From: Kordiimonas aquimaris
GTDB lineage: Bacteria > Pseudomonadota > Alphaproteobacteria > Sphingomonadales > Kordiimonadaceae
Assembly (NCBI RefSeq): GCF_025574485.1
Contig: NZ_JAOBPO010000003.1
Location: forward strand, 411,867-475,866
Direction of reading: 5' to 3'
Length of the DNA: 64,000 bases
Shown one piece after another: positions 9,544 through 19,524 of this stretch. The number at the start of each line of letters is the position of its first letter. Positions within the stretch are counted from its first letter, which is position 1. The notes under the pieces are model-generated. The model was not told the DNA's origin. It ran no database searches and saw only the letters and a list, made by a program, of their open reading frames with translations. A program made the position numbers and the translations under genes.

Positions 9544-10206
9544 CTAAAGCTTTCTTGCAATGATAGTTTCACCGCCAATCATTGTTTGCCCAGGCTCTAT
9601 TGTACATTCCATGCCTTCATCCAGGTATATATCAGTACGACTACCAAACCTGATCAACCCAAAACGAGAACCACGCTCAACAACATCGCCTTCCTTCAAG
9701 TTGCATAAAATACGCCGTGCAACCAAGCCAGCAACTTGAGCAAACGCAATATCATTGCCGTCTTCTGTTGTCATCCGGACAAGTTGACGTTCGTTTTCTT
9801 CACCTGCTTCATCAGCAGCCGCACTCAGGTACTTGCCGTTTACATACGCCAAACCCGTTATAGTTCCTGCCGAAGGCACGCGGTTCACATGCACATTAAA
9901 TACAGACAAGAAAATAGAGATGCGTTTTCTTGGTTTGTCGCCCATACCAAGCTCTGCAGGCGGCGCTATCTCTGTGACTGCACTCACAGTTCCGTCAGCG
10001 GGACTTACAAGAACACCAGATGCTTGAGGCACCACTCGTTCTGGATCACGGAAAAAATATACACACCATGCAGTAAGCACTAAGCCAATCCAGCCAAGAG
10101 GCTCTGAAATCAAATAAAACAACCCAATAGAGACAATGAAGAATACGGCAATATGAGTATGCCCTTCTTTATGTATTGGTGTTAAAACTGCATCTGAAGC
10201 TTTCAT
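9544..10206 (-). CDS. psd: Phosphatidylserine decarboxylase proenzyme, short form
   Basis: A protein of 220 residues, typical of the short (PSD-A) type found in many alphaproteobacteria. Two membrane segments lie near residues 18-50, and the conserved PADGTV box follows. The self-cleavage site is in RFGSRTD: cleavage before the Ser would create the pyruvoyl group that decarboxylates phosphatidylserine to phosphatidylethanolamine. It is the first gene of the operon with pssA. Confidence 0.94.
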   Translation of the reverse strand: MKASDAVLTPIHKEGHTHIAVFFIVSIGLFYLISEPLGWIGLVLTAWCVYFFRDPERVVPQASGVLVSPADGTVSAVTEIAPPAELGMGDKPRKRISIFLSVFNVHVNRVPSAGTITGLAYVNGKYLSAAADEAGEENERQLVRMTTEDGNDIAFAQVAGLVARRILCNLKEGDVVERGSRFGLIRFGSRTDIYLDEGMECTIEPGQTMIGGETIIARKL

Positions 10207-10433
10207 AAGTCTTCTTTCTTATCCTTATATCACCTGCCGGCGTTCCGTTTTATACGCAGGAAACGCACCGTAACACTGGCGATTTTATATACATCCGTCA
10301 AGCAACGCTTATCAGCGTATGAACTCTCAACCTTTATAATTAATGCGTGTTGTTAACGCTTGTTTAAGCTGAACAAGCGATGCTGGCAAACCAAAATACG
10401 CATATACCTCACTGAATATAGGCAATCGGTAAA

Positions 10434-10838
10434 ATGAAGCTGCAAGAGTCCCTTGATAAAGTTGAACAACACCTATCAAAATTAGATAATCAAAGTTTCG
10501 ATCGGATATCTTTTCGCTGGGAAAATATACCATTCAACGCGGTAGTAGAGAAAGCTTCAGAGGGCTTAAGTCACATAAAGCTGGATGCCAAGCTTGGCCG
10601 TTTATTTTATACTATCGAGAATGCAGAATTAAGAACTGCGGCGGTTAAATGCTTGTATTCCACTAATCGTAAAACAGATGCTTCATATAAAATTGCTAAA
10701 AATGGTGAAGTTTTCTTTCATAGCCTTACAAAAACATCGAAAACACTGGCTGGTAAGAACCTTATGGAAGCGATCACAGTGATACTGCTACAATCAGGGT
10801 CACAGCTCCAACTTCTTAACTCACAACTGAAAAGCTAA
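10434..10838 (+). CDS. Hypothetical protein (134 aa)
   Basis: A soluble protein of 134 residues that I do not recognise. It is predicted mostly helical at the start (LQESLDKVEQHLSKL), with a middle section KLGRLFYTIENAELRTAAVK and a Gln/Leu/Ser-rich end. No signal peptide or membrane span is seen. No strong ribosome site precedes the ATG. It lies alone between the leftward psd and LysM genes. The frame is uninterrupted and codon use resembles the neighbours, so I think it is real. Confidence 0.6.
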   Translation: MKLQESLDKVEQHLSKLDNQSFDRISFRWENIPFNAVVEKASEGLSHIKLDAKLGRLFYTIENAELRTAAVKCLYSTNRKTDASYKIAKNGEVFFHSLTKTSKTLAGKNLMEAITVILLQSGSQLQLLNSQLKS

Positions 10839-10881
10839 TGTTCTTCATTTACTGCGTCACGGTGCAACAAAAAGTCCGAAT

Positions 10882-11913
10882 TTATTGCTCAACACTTTTA
10901 GTAGGCAGCTTAAATATCTGACCGGGGTATATCAGGTCAGGATCCGTGATCTGTTCGCTATTTTCACCGAAAATAAGAGTATACCGCACTCCTGAGCCAT
11001 ACAACTGGCGAGCAATTTGCCATAACGTATTGCCCGGCCTTATGAAAACACCATTTTCCGCTAATGATTGATCAATAGGCTCACCAGCAACAAACGGTTG
11101 CTCAACGCGCAACTGAACTGTTCCGTCAGCAACCGTCTGATCAACACGTACGGTATGGGTGCCGGGTGACAATATACCGTCAGGTTGAGATATCGTCCAA
11201 GAACCGCTATCGCTAGCCCGCACGCTGTTAACAAATTCTCCGTCAAGGTACAGTCTTACATTCACACGCGGCAGTGATCGTCCAGCAAAGACCACACCGT
11301 TACCAGCGCCAAAATCAACAGTATCAACGCTTAAACTGTCCCCTACTTCAGCAAATGCTGCAACGCCGGGCTTTTGCAGAACCGTACTGGCACCCTTGCC
11401 GTCTTTCGGTGTCAAAACAGCTACAACACCATTCTGTGCCTGCTCCACAAAACGTTCTGTATCGCGCTCTGGAACAGAAACAACAACAACCTGGTCAGCT
11501 TCAGTTTGTGTTGTTGAATCACCGTTAGTAGCTTTTAAATTTAACTCAACCGAGCCAGCCTCAAGAGGTTCATCGAGAATAATGACCCACTCACCGTCCT
11601 CATTAGCTATAACTTCAGAAACTTTTTTGCCGTTAGCATATAATTCAACTTGCGCGCCCGGAGCCATTCGACCAGCAATCACGCCGGTGCCACCACGTGA
11701 TATACGAACCAGATCAAATTCTGGCGCAAGCTCATCAACAACTGAACCAGATTCCTCGACTTGCTCTCCAATTACTGGTGTCGGAGCCGGAGCCTCACTT
11801 GAATCGTAAAAAAAGAACAAATAAACTGCCAAGGCCAAAACAGCCATAACGGCTGCCAAACCTAGCTTTTCCTTATATGAAGAAGTATTTGCCTGTAGGC
11901 CCATAATTTCCAT
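10882..11913 (-). CDS. LysM-domain protein with Ig-like repeats, membrane anchored
   Basis: A protein of 343 residues. One membrane span near residues 18-36 follows a short N-terminus, then an acidic, Pro-rich linker. Two bacterial Ig-like modules are visible (VIAGRMAPGAQVELYANG and VVFAGRSLPRVNVRLYLDG). The last 50 residues are a LysM domain (GNTLWQIARQLYGSG, ending LIYPGQIFKLP), which binds peptidoglycan. The protein is thus expected in the periplasm, anchored to the inner membrane and touching the cell wall. It is common in alphaproteobacteria, but its cellular role is unclear. Confidence 0.85.
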   Translation of the reverse strand: MEIMGLQANTSSYKEKLGLAAVMAVLALAVYLFFFYDSSEAPAPTPVIGEQVEESGSVVDELAPEFDLVRISRGGTGVIAGRMAPGAQVELYANGKKVSEVIANEDGEWVIILDEPLEAGSVELNLKATNGDSTTQTEADQVVVVSVPERDTERFVEQAQNGVVAVLTPKDGKGASTVLQKPGVAAFAEVGDSLSVDTVDFGAGNGVVFAGRSLPRVNVRLYLDGEFVNSVRASDSGSWTISQPDGILSPGTHTVRVDQTVADGTVQLRVEQPFVAGEPIDQSLAENGVFIRPGNTLWQIARQLYGSGVRYTLIFGENSEQITDPDLIYPGQIFKLPTKSVEQ

Positions 11914-12063
11914 AACTCAAAACGAGCACGCTGTCGTCGGCTCTGTTAACCGGTCACTATTTATGTTTTATCAATCCGGCAACTATTATTATAGTTAAAT
12001 TTATCATAATCATGTCAAAAATTTGTCACTGATTCGATATTGCCATTCAATGAAAGCTTTCCT

Positions 12064-12639
12064 GTGAACAATATTCCCAAAATTTCAACTGTTTGCGTTT
12101 ATTGCGGCTCACGCATGGGCAACAAGTCACACTATCAAAATCAAGCGCATAAATTAGGCGCCTTAATCGCTCAAGCGAAACTGTCTTTAGTATACGGCGC
12201 AGGCAGTATTGGCCTGATGGGCGTAGTTGCACGCAGTGCCCGCGACAACGGCAGTAATGTGATAGGTATCATCCCTGATCACCTTGACGATATTGAAATT
12301 ACACAAAATGGCCTTTCTGAGCTTCACATCACGGATGACATGCATCAACGCAAAAAAATGATGTTCGAACGCTCAGACGCTTTCATTGTGTTGCCAGGCG
12401 GTCTCGGCACATTGGATGAAACACTAGAGATGATGACATGGGCGCAACTTAGCCTGCACCGCAAACCCATCATACTTGTTAATACAGATGGATATTGGTC
12501 ACCATTAATTCAGCTTGTAAAACATGTTGTTGATGATGGGTTTGCTTCGCCCGAAAACGCCGAACTATTAACAGTCGTGGACACACCTGAGGCCGCGATC
12601 GAGTTTATTCAAGCCTATAATGATGATAAAGCTATCTGA
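12064..12639 (+). CDS. LOG family protein (TIGR00730-type nucleotide phosphoribohydrolase)
   Basis: About 191 residues. I prefer GTG 12064, which has GAAAG upstream and puts the CVYCGS strand near the N-terminus as in the family; a TTG at 12040 would add 8 residues but has no ribosome site. The Rossmann-like fold and the signature PGGLGTLDE with nearby Arg/Lys are clear. LOG enzymes cleave the N-glycosidic bond of nucleoside monophosphates; some activate cytokinins. The physiological substrate in this bacterium is unknown. Confidence 0.88.
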   Translation: MNNIPKISTVCVYCGSRMGNKSHYQNQAHKLGALIAQAKLSLVYGAGSIGLMGVVARSARDNGSNVIGIIPDHLDDIEITQNGLSELHITDDMHQRKKMMFERSDAFIVLPGGLGTLDETLEMMTWAQLSLHRKPIILVNTDGYWSPLIQLVKHVVDDGFASPENAELLTVVDTPEAAIEFIQAYNDDKAI

Positions 12640-12795
12640 TCACCAAAGAATTACCTGAACACCAATCAAAACCGTTCAGTTTGCACTTCAACTTACATCA
12701 GTGAAGTGATAGGGTGCGCGCAAATTCAGATAGAGGCATAATGTCTTCAACATAAATTTATAGTGATAAATAACTAGCAAGAAATCGAGGGACCG

Positions 12796-14010
12796 ATGAG
12801 CAAAATTAGAGTAGCAAATCCAATTGTTGAAATTGATGGCGATGAGATGACCCGCATTATCTGGCAATGGATACGCGAGCGCTTGGTGCAGCCATACATG
12901 GATGTTGATTTGCTTTACTACGACCTTTCGGTTGAAAAACGCGACGAAACAGATGACCAAATCACAGTTGACGCAGCAAAAGCCATTCTTGAACATGGTG
13001 TTGGTGTTAAATGTGCGACCATTACACCTGACGAACAGCGTGTTGAAGAATTCGACCTGAAGAAAATGTGGCGAAGCCCCAATGGCACTATTCGCAACAT
13101 TCTTGGTGGTACCGTTTTCCGTGAACCAATCATCATCAAAAACGTACCGCGGCTTGTTCCGGGCTGGACCAAACCAATTGTAATTGGCCGTCATGCTTTC
13201 GGTGACCAATACCGCGCAACAGACTTCCTTGTACCTGGCGCAGGAAAGCTAACAATGCGATTTGACCCGGCAGACGGCGGTGAAGCAATTGAGAAAGAAG
13301 TATATGAGTTTGCAGACTCTGGCATTGCCATGGGTATGTATAACCTTGACGAGTCTATACGTGACTTCGCTCGTTCATCACTTACATACGGCCTGGAGCG
13401 TAAATGGCCTGTTTACTTGTCTACAAAGAACACAATTCTAAAAGCCTATGACGGTCGCTTTAAGGATCTATTCCAGGAAGTGTTTGAGACTGAGTTTGAA
13501 GAGCGTTTTAAAGACGCAGGTGTTACATACGAACACCGCCTTATCGACGATATGGTTGCCTGTGCTCTGAAATGGGCAGGTGGCTTTGTTTGGGCATGTA
13601 AAAATTACGACGGTGATGTGCAGTCAGATACTGTTGCTCAAGGTTTTGGGTCACTTGGTTTGATGACATCAGTTCTAATGACACCTGACGGAAAAACAGT
13701 TGAAGCAGAAGCTGCGCACGGCACAGTTACACGCCACTTCCGTCAGCACCAAGAAGGTAAAGAAACATCTACAAACCCAATCGCATCAATTTTTGCATGG
13801 ACACGTGGCTTGAAGTACCGCGGCAAGATGGACGGAACACCGGAAGTGACCGCATTTGCAGAATTGATCGAAAAGACCTGCATTGAAACAGTAGAGAGCG
13901 GCTGTATGACCAAAGATCTTGCGCTTTTGATTGGTCCAAACCAAAGCTGGATGACAACGGGTCAATTCTTCGACAAAATCGACTCTAACCTGAAGCAACG
14001 TATGGCTTAA
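12796..14010 (+). CDS. icd: NADP-dependent isocitrate dehydrogenase (dimeric, eukaryote-like type)
   Basis: A protein of 404 residues beginning [20 protein letters not shown], the hallmark of the type II homodimeric NADP enzyme. It converts isocitrate to 2-oxoglutarate in the citric acid cycle. Conserved segments include [17 protein letters not shown] and the substrate/metal region with [11 protein letters not shown] good ribosome site (GAGGGA) lies 5 bases before the ATG. An intrinsic terminator follows the gene. The closeness to alaS and recA matches many alphaproteobacteria. Confidence 0.97.
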   Translation: MSKIRVANPIVEIDGDEMTRIIWQWIRERLVQPYMDVDLLYYDLSVEKRDETDDQITVDAAKAILEHGVGVKCATITPDEQRVEEFDLKKMWRSPNGTIRNILGGTVFREPIIIKNVPRLVPGWTKPIVIGRHAFGDQYRATDFLVPGAGKLTMRFDPADGGEAIEKEVYEFADSGIAMGMYNLDESIRDFARSSLTYGLERKWPVYLSTKNTILKAYDGRFKDLFQEVFETEFEERFKDAGVTYEHRLIDDMVACALKWAGGFVWACKNYDGDVQSDTVAQGFGSLGLMTSVLMTPDGKTVEAEAAHGTVTRHFRQHQEGKETSTNPIASIFAWTRGLKYRGKMDGTPEVTAFAELIEKTCIETVESGCMTKDLALLIGPNQSWMTTGQFFDKIDSNLKQRMA

Positions 14011-14038
14011 TACAGGTTTAAAGCGAAACTGATATGAT

Positions 14039-14072
14039 AAAAGCCGCCCAAATTGTTTGGGCGGCTTTTTTA
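14039..14072 (+). terminator. Intrinsic terminator of icd
   Basis: A 12-bp perfect stem (14041-14052 with 14056-14067, core GCCGCCCAAA/TTTGGGCGGC) with a 3-base loop, followed by TTTTATTT. It lies 30 bases after the icd stop. Confidence 0.9.
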
Positions 14073-14123
14073 TTTATTCCTTAAAGCATTTTTAAAATGA
14101 CCCAATAGCCCAGCAGCAAAACT

Positions 14124-15341
14124 TTACTGCCTAGAAACTTGCTGGTTTAAAGCCGCGTACATAACCTGCTTGTCAGGTTCTTCAATATGGTTATCACTCA
14201 CTAATGTCTTAAGGCGACGACCTGCATGATCCAGCATTCCCTGTGCAAACTCGGGATAGATCGAGAGCAGCATATGCAGATCAACACTCTCAAGCCATAT
14301 CACTTTGGTGCGTTCATTCGTGAGCGTTGCAGGTTGGTAGTTTTTATCGCTGATTATGTTGCACTCACCAAAGAAGTCGCCGCTCTCTAAAGGAATGGCC
14401 TTGTGTTGGTAAAAGGCACTAACTTCACCTGAAAGGATACAGTACAAGCCGTTATTCATATCCATCTTATGCGACAATACAGTCCCTGGGGATGCTGACA
14501 AAGTCCTCACACGCGTAGCTAAATCTTTTGCAGCCTCGTTCGGTAAATGCTGGAAAATAGGAAAGTCTTCAATAACCCTTAGCGGCACAACAAATTCACG
14601 GCGATGCACTTCGTCGGAGAAACCAGACGCTATAATGCCGATAGGTAATGCATAAAACACAAAGCCAATGATCATTACGGCACTGCCAAGTACACGACCA
14701 CCATCAGTAACAGGCACAACATCGCCGTAACCAACGGTGGTCAGCGTAGAAAGCGCCCACCACAATGCCGCTGGAATGCTGCCAAATGCAACAGGCTGCG
14801 CTTCATGCTCAAGAAGGTAAGCGATAGTTGCCGAAAAGAAAAGAAGGCCCATCATGATAATAAACGTCGCAACCAGTGCGCGGCGTTCCTGATAAATAAC
14901 TCTGGTTAACGATGACAAAGCTGGCGAATAACGAACCAACTTCAACAACCGTAATAATCTAAATATACGCAGTGTTCTAAGATCTGCCGTGACAAAAGCG
15001 CCAAGGAAAAACGGCGCGATTGCAGCTGCGTCAATAATCGCCATTGGCGATAAGATATACCGTAAACGCCTTGATGCAGCACTATCGCCCACATCGCCGT
15101 AACCTTCGGCACTTACCCAAACGCGCGCAGCATACTCAATGGTAAACACAGCAACCGAAAAAACATTAAAGATATGAAGCCAAAACCCATATGTTTGCCA
15201 GATATGATCGACAGTCTCTAACGCCACAGCAAAGACGTTAGCGACAATGAGCACGATCATCATATATTCAAAAACAGCCCCGGCTCGGCTGCCAAAACTG
15301 CCAAGCTCAAGAAAATCAAATGCTTTTCGTCTTAGAGCCAT
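14124..15341 (-). CDS. Six-span potassium channel with cyclic-nucleotide-binding domain
   Basis: A protein of 405 residues with a voltage-gated channel fold: spans S1-S3, an S4-like segment with regularly spaced Arg (LRTLRIFRLLRLLKLVRY, 121-138), S5, a pore loop with selectivity filter TTVGYGD (201-207), and S6. From about residue 265 a cyclic-nucleotide-binding domain follows (LSASPGTVLSHKMDMNNGLY, then ESGDFFGECNII). This is the layout of bacterial CNG-type channels such as MlotiK1. Potassium selectivity is firm; gating by cAMP or cGMP is inferred. It follows alaS on the same strand. Confidence 0.9.
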   Translation of the reverse strand: MALRRKAFDFLELGSFGSRAGAVFEYMMIVLIVANVFAVALETVDHIWQTYGFWLHIFNVFSVAVFTIEYAARVWVSAEGYGDVGDSAASRRLRYILSPMAIIDAAAIAPFFLGAFVTADLRTLRIFRLLRLLKLVRYSPALSSLTRVIYQERRALVATFIIMMGLLFFSATIAYLLEHEAQPVAFGSIPAALWWALSTLTTVGYGDVVPVTDGGRVLGSAVMIIGFVFYALPIGIIASGFSDEVHRREFVVPLRVIEDFPIFQHLPNEAAKDLATRVRTLSASPGTVLSHKMDMNNGLYCILSGEVSAFYQHKAIPLESGDFFGECNIISDKNYQPATLTNERTKVIWLESVDLHMLLSIYPEFAQGMLDHAGRRLKTLVSDNHIEEPDKQVMYAALNQQVSRQ

Positions 15342-15396
15342 AATATCTGAGTATGCATAAGCAAAGCCTTGTGACGCAATAACTTTATAAAGTTAA

Positions 15397-18066
15397 TTAT
15401 TTGTCGCCGGCAATCGCTTGCTCTATCGCAACGAGTGCAGCTGCAGCATTGCTGCCGTCAGGTCCACCCGCCTGCGCCATATCAGGGCGGCCGCCACCAC
15501 CTTTACCACCGACAGCTGCAGCGCCAATACGCACTAAATCAACCGCATTATGTGTCGCGAGCAAATCATCAGTTACGCCAATAAGGACCGCCGCCTTGCC
15601 ATCATTTACCGCAATAAGCGCCACAACGCCGCTACCGAGAGTTTTCTTTGCATCATCAGCAATACCGCGAAGATCTTTAGGACTAACACCATCCAAAACC
15701 TGCCCAAGATAGGAAACTCCATTAACATCTTTAGCGGCCGGTCCGGATGACCCACCACCCATCGCAGCCTTTTTCCGTGCATCAGTAAGCTCTTTTTCCA
15801 GTGCTTTGCGGTCTGATAGTAAAGCATTTACACGGTCTAATAATTCTTCCGGGCTCGCTTTTATGGATGCCGCAGTCTGTTTCAGTAAACGCTGCTGATG
15901 CATAAGGTATTCAAAAGCAGCTTCACCGGTAAGGGCCTCAACACGGCGAACACCTGATGAAACCGCGCTTTCAGAAGTAATAGTAAAAAGTCCAATATCA
16001 CCAAGACGCTTTACGTGAGTGCCCCCACAAAGCTCAACGGAGAAATTGGGCTTCGCATTATCACCCTGCCCCATTGAAACGACACGTACTTCATCACCGT
16101 ATTTTTCGCCAAACAAAGCCATTGCACCAGCTTCAATAGCTGCGTCGTAACTAAGTAACCGCGTCTCAACAGCTTCGTTTTCACGGATAACTGCGTTTAC
16201 AAGACGCTCTATATCGGCGATTTCATCTTCAGTGATGGCTTTGGGGTGAGAAACATCAAACCGTAGTTTATCGGGTGCAACCAAAGACCCTTTTTGCGTA
16301 ATATGCTCACCTAAACGCTGACGCATTGCTTCATGAAGAACATGAGTAGCTGAATGGTTTGCACGAAGGCGGCGGCGACGATCACCATCAACTGTCATCA
16401 CAACAGATTTGTCGTTACTGAAAGAGCCAGTTTCAACTTTGCCTACGTGAGCATGAAGGGTACCCATTTTTTTGGCCGTGTCTTTCACGGCAAAACGGTT
16501 TTCACCTTCCTGCAATATACCCGTATCGCCCATTTGCCCGCCAGATTCAGCATAAAACGGCGTTTGATTTGTTAAGATAACAGCTTCTTCACCTGCTGAC
16601 ACTCCGTCAACTATCTCGCCGTCTTTAACAATCGCAACAACCTGACCATCAGCCTGCTCGGCTGTGTAACCAACAAACTCGGTAGCACCGCACTGATCAT
16701 GGATATCGAACCATATTGCTTCGGTGGCTGCATCACCTGAACCAGACCAGGCTGCACGAGCTTTTGCACGCTGTTCATCCATTGACGTATTAAAACCAGC
16801 AACATCTACCTTCAGCTTTTGGGCACGTAGAGCATCCTGCGTTAAATCCAACGGGAACCCAAAAGTATCATATAGCTTAAACGCGACATCACCTGCGAGT
16901 GTATCACCAGAGAGTTTTGCCACTTCATCGTCTAATAATCGCAGACCCTTATCCAGCATTTGCCTGAATTTATCTTCTTCAAGTTTCAATGTTTCTTGAA
17001 TCAACTTTTCGGCACGGACAAGCTCAGGGAAAGCCTGCCCCATCTCAGTCATAAGCGTCGGTGCCATCTGGTGCATCACCAAATCTTTGGCACCCAGAAG
17101 GTGTGCATGGCGCATAGCGCGGCGCATAATGCGGCGCAGAACATAACCACGCCCTTCATTAGAAGGCAGAACGCCGTCAGCAATCAAGAAACTACATGCC
17201 CGAAGGTGATCAGCAATGACCCGGTGTGAAGCACCCGTATCTTCATTTTCTATAGCGCCGGTAGCTGCAACTGACGCTTCAATCAAACGGCGAAAAGTGT
17301 CGATTTCATAGTTATCGTGTGTACCCTGCATAACTGCAGAGATACGCTCAAGACCCATGCCAGTGTCGATACTTGGGCGTGGCAGCTCTACCCGATTATC
17401 CGCAGCACGTTGTTCGTACTGCATGAAAACCAGATTCCATATCTCAACAAATCGGTCACCATCTTCTTCCGGAGAGCCCGGAGGGCCACCCCATATGTGA
17501 TCACCGTGATCGTAAAATATTTCCGAGCATGGGCCACACGGTCCCACGTCCCCCATGGACCAAAAGTTATCATTTGTCGCAATGCGGATGATGCGTTCTT
17601 CCGGTAAGCCCGCTATTTTTCGCCATAAATCATATGCAACGTCATCGTCATGATACACCGTAACCGTCAATCGACTAGCATCGATGCCATAATCTTTGGT
17701 TATCAATTCCCAAGCGTGAGAGATTGCTTGGTCTTTAAAATAGTCGCCGAAGGAAAAATTACCAAGCATCTCAAAGAATGTATGATGACGTGCTGTGTAA
17801 CCCACATTATCGAGGTCATTGTGTTTACCGCCAGCTCTGACACATTTTTGGGAAGAAGTCGCCTGCGTGTAACCACGTGTTTCAGCACCGGTAAATACGT
17901 TTTTAAAAGGCACCATACCAGCATTAACGAACATAAGCGTAGGATCATTAAGCGGCACCAATGGTGCAGACGGCACGACCTCATGGCCATTTTTTGCAAA
18001 GAAATCCAGAAATGTCTTCCGAATTTCATTTGTACCGCTAATACCTGATTTCATAGAGCCCGTCAT
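15397..18066 (-). CDS. alaS: Alanyl-tRNA synthetase
   Basis: A protein of 889 residues with the full class II domain set: N-terminal catalytic core ([29 protein letters not shown]), tRNA-recognition region, editing domain with the zinc/His motifs HSATHVLH and [10 protein letters not shown], and a C-terminal C-Ala domain ending in a Gly-rich segment ([16 protein letters not shown]). It charges tRNA-Ala. The start has AAGGCG upstream. It follows recA, but a terminator lies between them, so it probably has its own promoter. Confidence 0.97.
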   Translation of the reverse strand: MTGSMKSGISGTNEIRKTFLDFFAKNGHEVVPSAPLVPLNDPTLMFVNAGMVPFKNVFTGAETRGYTQATSSQKCVRAGGKHNDLDNVGYTARHHTFFEMLGNFSFGDYFKDQAISHAWELITKDYGIDASRLTVTVYHDDDVAYDLWRKIAGLPEERIIRIATNDNFWSMGDVGPCGPCSEIFYDHGDHIWGGPPGSPEEDGDRFVEIWNLVFMQYEQRAADNRVELPRPSIDTGMGLERISAVMQGTHDNYEIDTFRRLIEASVAATGAIENEDTGASHRVIADHLRACSFLIADGVLPSNEGRGYVLRRIMRRAMRHAHLLGAKDLVMHQMAPTLMTEMGQAFPELVRAEKLIQETLKLEEDKFRQMLDKGLRLLDDEVAKLSGDTLAGDVAFKLYDTFGFPLDLTQDALRAQKLKVDVAGFNTSMDEQRAKARAAWSGSGDAATEAIWFDIHDQCGATEFVGYTAEQADGQVVAIVKDGEIVDGVSAGEEAVILTNQTPFYAESGGQMGDTGILQEGENRFAVKDTAKKMGTLHAHVGKVETGSFSNDKSVVMTVDGDRRRRLRANHSATHVLHEAMRQRLGEHITQKGSLVAPDKLRFDVSHPKAITEDEIADIERLVNAVIRENEAVETRLLSYDAAIEAGAMALFGEKYGDEVRVVSMGQGDNAKPNFSVELCGGTHVKRLGDIGLFTITSESAVSSGVRRVEALTGEAAFEYLMHQQRLLKQTAASIKASPEELLDRVNALLSDRKALEKELTDARKKAAMGGGSSGPAAKDVNGVSYLGQVLDGVSPKDLRGIADDAKKTLGSGVVALIAVNDGKAAVLIGVTDDLLATHNAVDLVRIGAAAVGGKGGGGRPDMAQAGGPDGSNAAAALVAIEQAIAGDK

Positions 18067-18202
18067 ATCATCACGCCTTCTTCAACCCGTCTTCCAGCTA
18101 CAAAAGCATACATGCCGGAAACAAAACAGAGGGCTTTTTACCTAGGGCTTCCCGATGTGTCCAGCAAAGAGGTTGATCAAATACACAGTACGTTCATATT
18201 CC

Positions 18203-18234
18203 AAAGAAAAAGAGCGGAAAAACCGCTCTTTTCA
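18203..18234 (-). terminator. Intrinsic terminator of recA
   Basis: On the minus strand AGAGCGG-TTTTT-CCGCTCT (18229-18223 with 18217-18211, extended by A/T pairs) followed by T residues. It lies about 30 bases beyond the recA stop. Confidence 0.88.
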
Positions 18235-18262
18235 GATATCAATTCAATTGTCAGAAAAAGCT

Positions 18263-19336
18263 CTAAACTTCATCATCATCCAACTTGGGTTCATCAGAGA
18301 GCATAGCTTCTTCGACAAGCCCTGCATTTTGACGAATTGCCATTTCAATTTCGTTTGAAATATCAGTGTTTTCAGCAAGGAAACGCTTTGCATTCTCGCG
18401 ACCTTGCCCAATGCGCTGGCTAGAATAACTATACCATGAGCCAGATTTCTCAACTACACCAGCCTTCACGCCGAGGTCTACAATCTCGCCCATTTTAGAA
18501 ATGCCCTGACCGTACATGATATCAAACTCGACTTGCTTGAATGGTGGTGCAACCTTGTTTTTAACAACCTTCACCCGCGTGGCATTACCAACAATATCAT
18601 CTTTTTCTTTAATTTGACCGATACGGCGAATATCAAGGCGAACAGATGCATAAAACTTAAGCGCATTACCACCCGTTGTTGTTTCAGGGCTACCGTACAT
18701 CACGCCAATTTTCATGCGAATCTGGTTAATGAAAATAACAATAGTGTTCGAGCGAGCAATTGATGCCGTTAGCTTACGTAGTGCCTGACTCATAAGGCGA
18801 GCCTGCAAACCTACATGGCTGTCACCCATTTCACCTTCAATCTCAGCGCGCGGTGTCAGTGCAGCAACAGAATCCACAACCAAGATGTCTACCGCGCCTG
18901 AGCGTACAAGTGTATCTGTAATTTCAAGTGCTTGCTCACCAGTATCTGGCTGACTGACCAACAATTCGTTCACATCAACACCCAGTTTACGCGCGTAAAC
19001 TGGGTCAAGTGCGTGTTCGGCATCAACAAAAGCAGCAATACCGCCTGCTTTTTGTGCTTCAGCAACTGCATGCAGCGCCAACGTCGTCTTACCAGAACTT
19101 TCAGGGCCATAAATTTCAATAACGCGCCCCTTTGGAAATCCGCCAATGCCAAGAGCAATATCCAGATTTAAAGAACCAGTAGAAATTGCTTCTATTTCGA
19201 TACTGGAGTCGCGCTGACCCAGCTTCATAACAGAGCCTTTACCGAATGCTCTATCAATTTGACCAAGCGCTGCTTCTAGCGCTTTGCTCTTATCCATGGA
19301 TGTTCCTTTTACCAACTGAAGGCCTGATGCTGACAT
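18263..19336 (-). CDS. recA: Recombinase RecA
   Basis: A protein of 357 residues that forms filaments on single-stranded DNA, drives homologous recombination and triggers LexA self-cleavage. Walker [10 protein letters not shown] and the following conserved blocks ([36 protein letters not shown]) are intact, with the usual acidic C-terminus. The start has GGGAGC upstream. A promoter and LexA-like box lie 50 bases upstream, and a terminator follows. Confidence 0.98.
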   Translation of the reverse strand: MSASGLQLVKGTSMDKSKALEAALGQIDRAFGKGSVMKLGQRDSSIEIEAISTGSLNLDIALGIGGFPKGRVIEIYGPESSGKTTLALHAVAEAQKAGGIAAFVDAEHALDPVYARKLGVDVNELLVSQPDTGEQALEITDTLVRSGAVDILVVDSVAALTPRAEIEGEMGDSHVGLQARLMSQALRKLTASIARSNTIVIFINQIRMKIGVMYGSPETTTGGNALKFYASVRLDIRRIGQIKEKDDIVGNATRVKVVKNKVAPPFKQVEFDIMYGQGISKMGEIVDLGVKAGVVEKSGSWYSYSSQRIGQGRENAKRFLAENTDISNEIEMAIRQNAGLVEEAMLSDEPKLDDDEV

Positions 19337-19383
19337 TGTGAAGCTCCCTTATTCCATAGCATGTGTTTGGTTGCAATGTAATG

Positions 19384-19411
19384 TTTGTACACTTTTTGTT
19401 CTTTTATGCAA
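19384..19411 (-). promoter_or_regulatory. recA promoter with LexA box
   Basis: On the minus strand -35 TTGCAT (19411-19406), a 16-base spacer and -10 TACAAA (19389-19384). Inside lies GAAC-N7-GTAC (19401-19387), one mismatch from the LexA direct-repeat consensus and overlapping the -10. A second site with one mismatch, GAAC-N7-GAAA, lies upstream at 19434-19420. SOS control of recA is expected from the family. Confidence 0.7.
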
Positions 19412-19524
19412 GAGCTTATTTTCACCTTTTGTTCTCATGTGCTACCAAACAGTCTTACACAGTAAAAACATCAACAGTAATATAGTGAAATTTATATGCT
19501 ATGCAGCGACAAGCTAAACAAGCA

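Noticed and set aside
10327-10533. 68-residue minus-strand frame
   Set aside because: Overlaps the start of the 134-residue plus-strand gene; no ribosome site and no conserved features visible.
12684-12708. Inverted repeat CACTTCA-N11-TGAAGTG before icd
   Set aside because: Seven-base arms without T run; could be an operator or weak terminator, but there is no further support.
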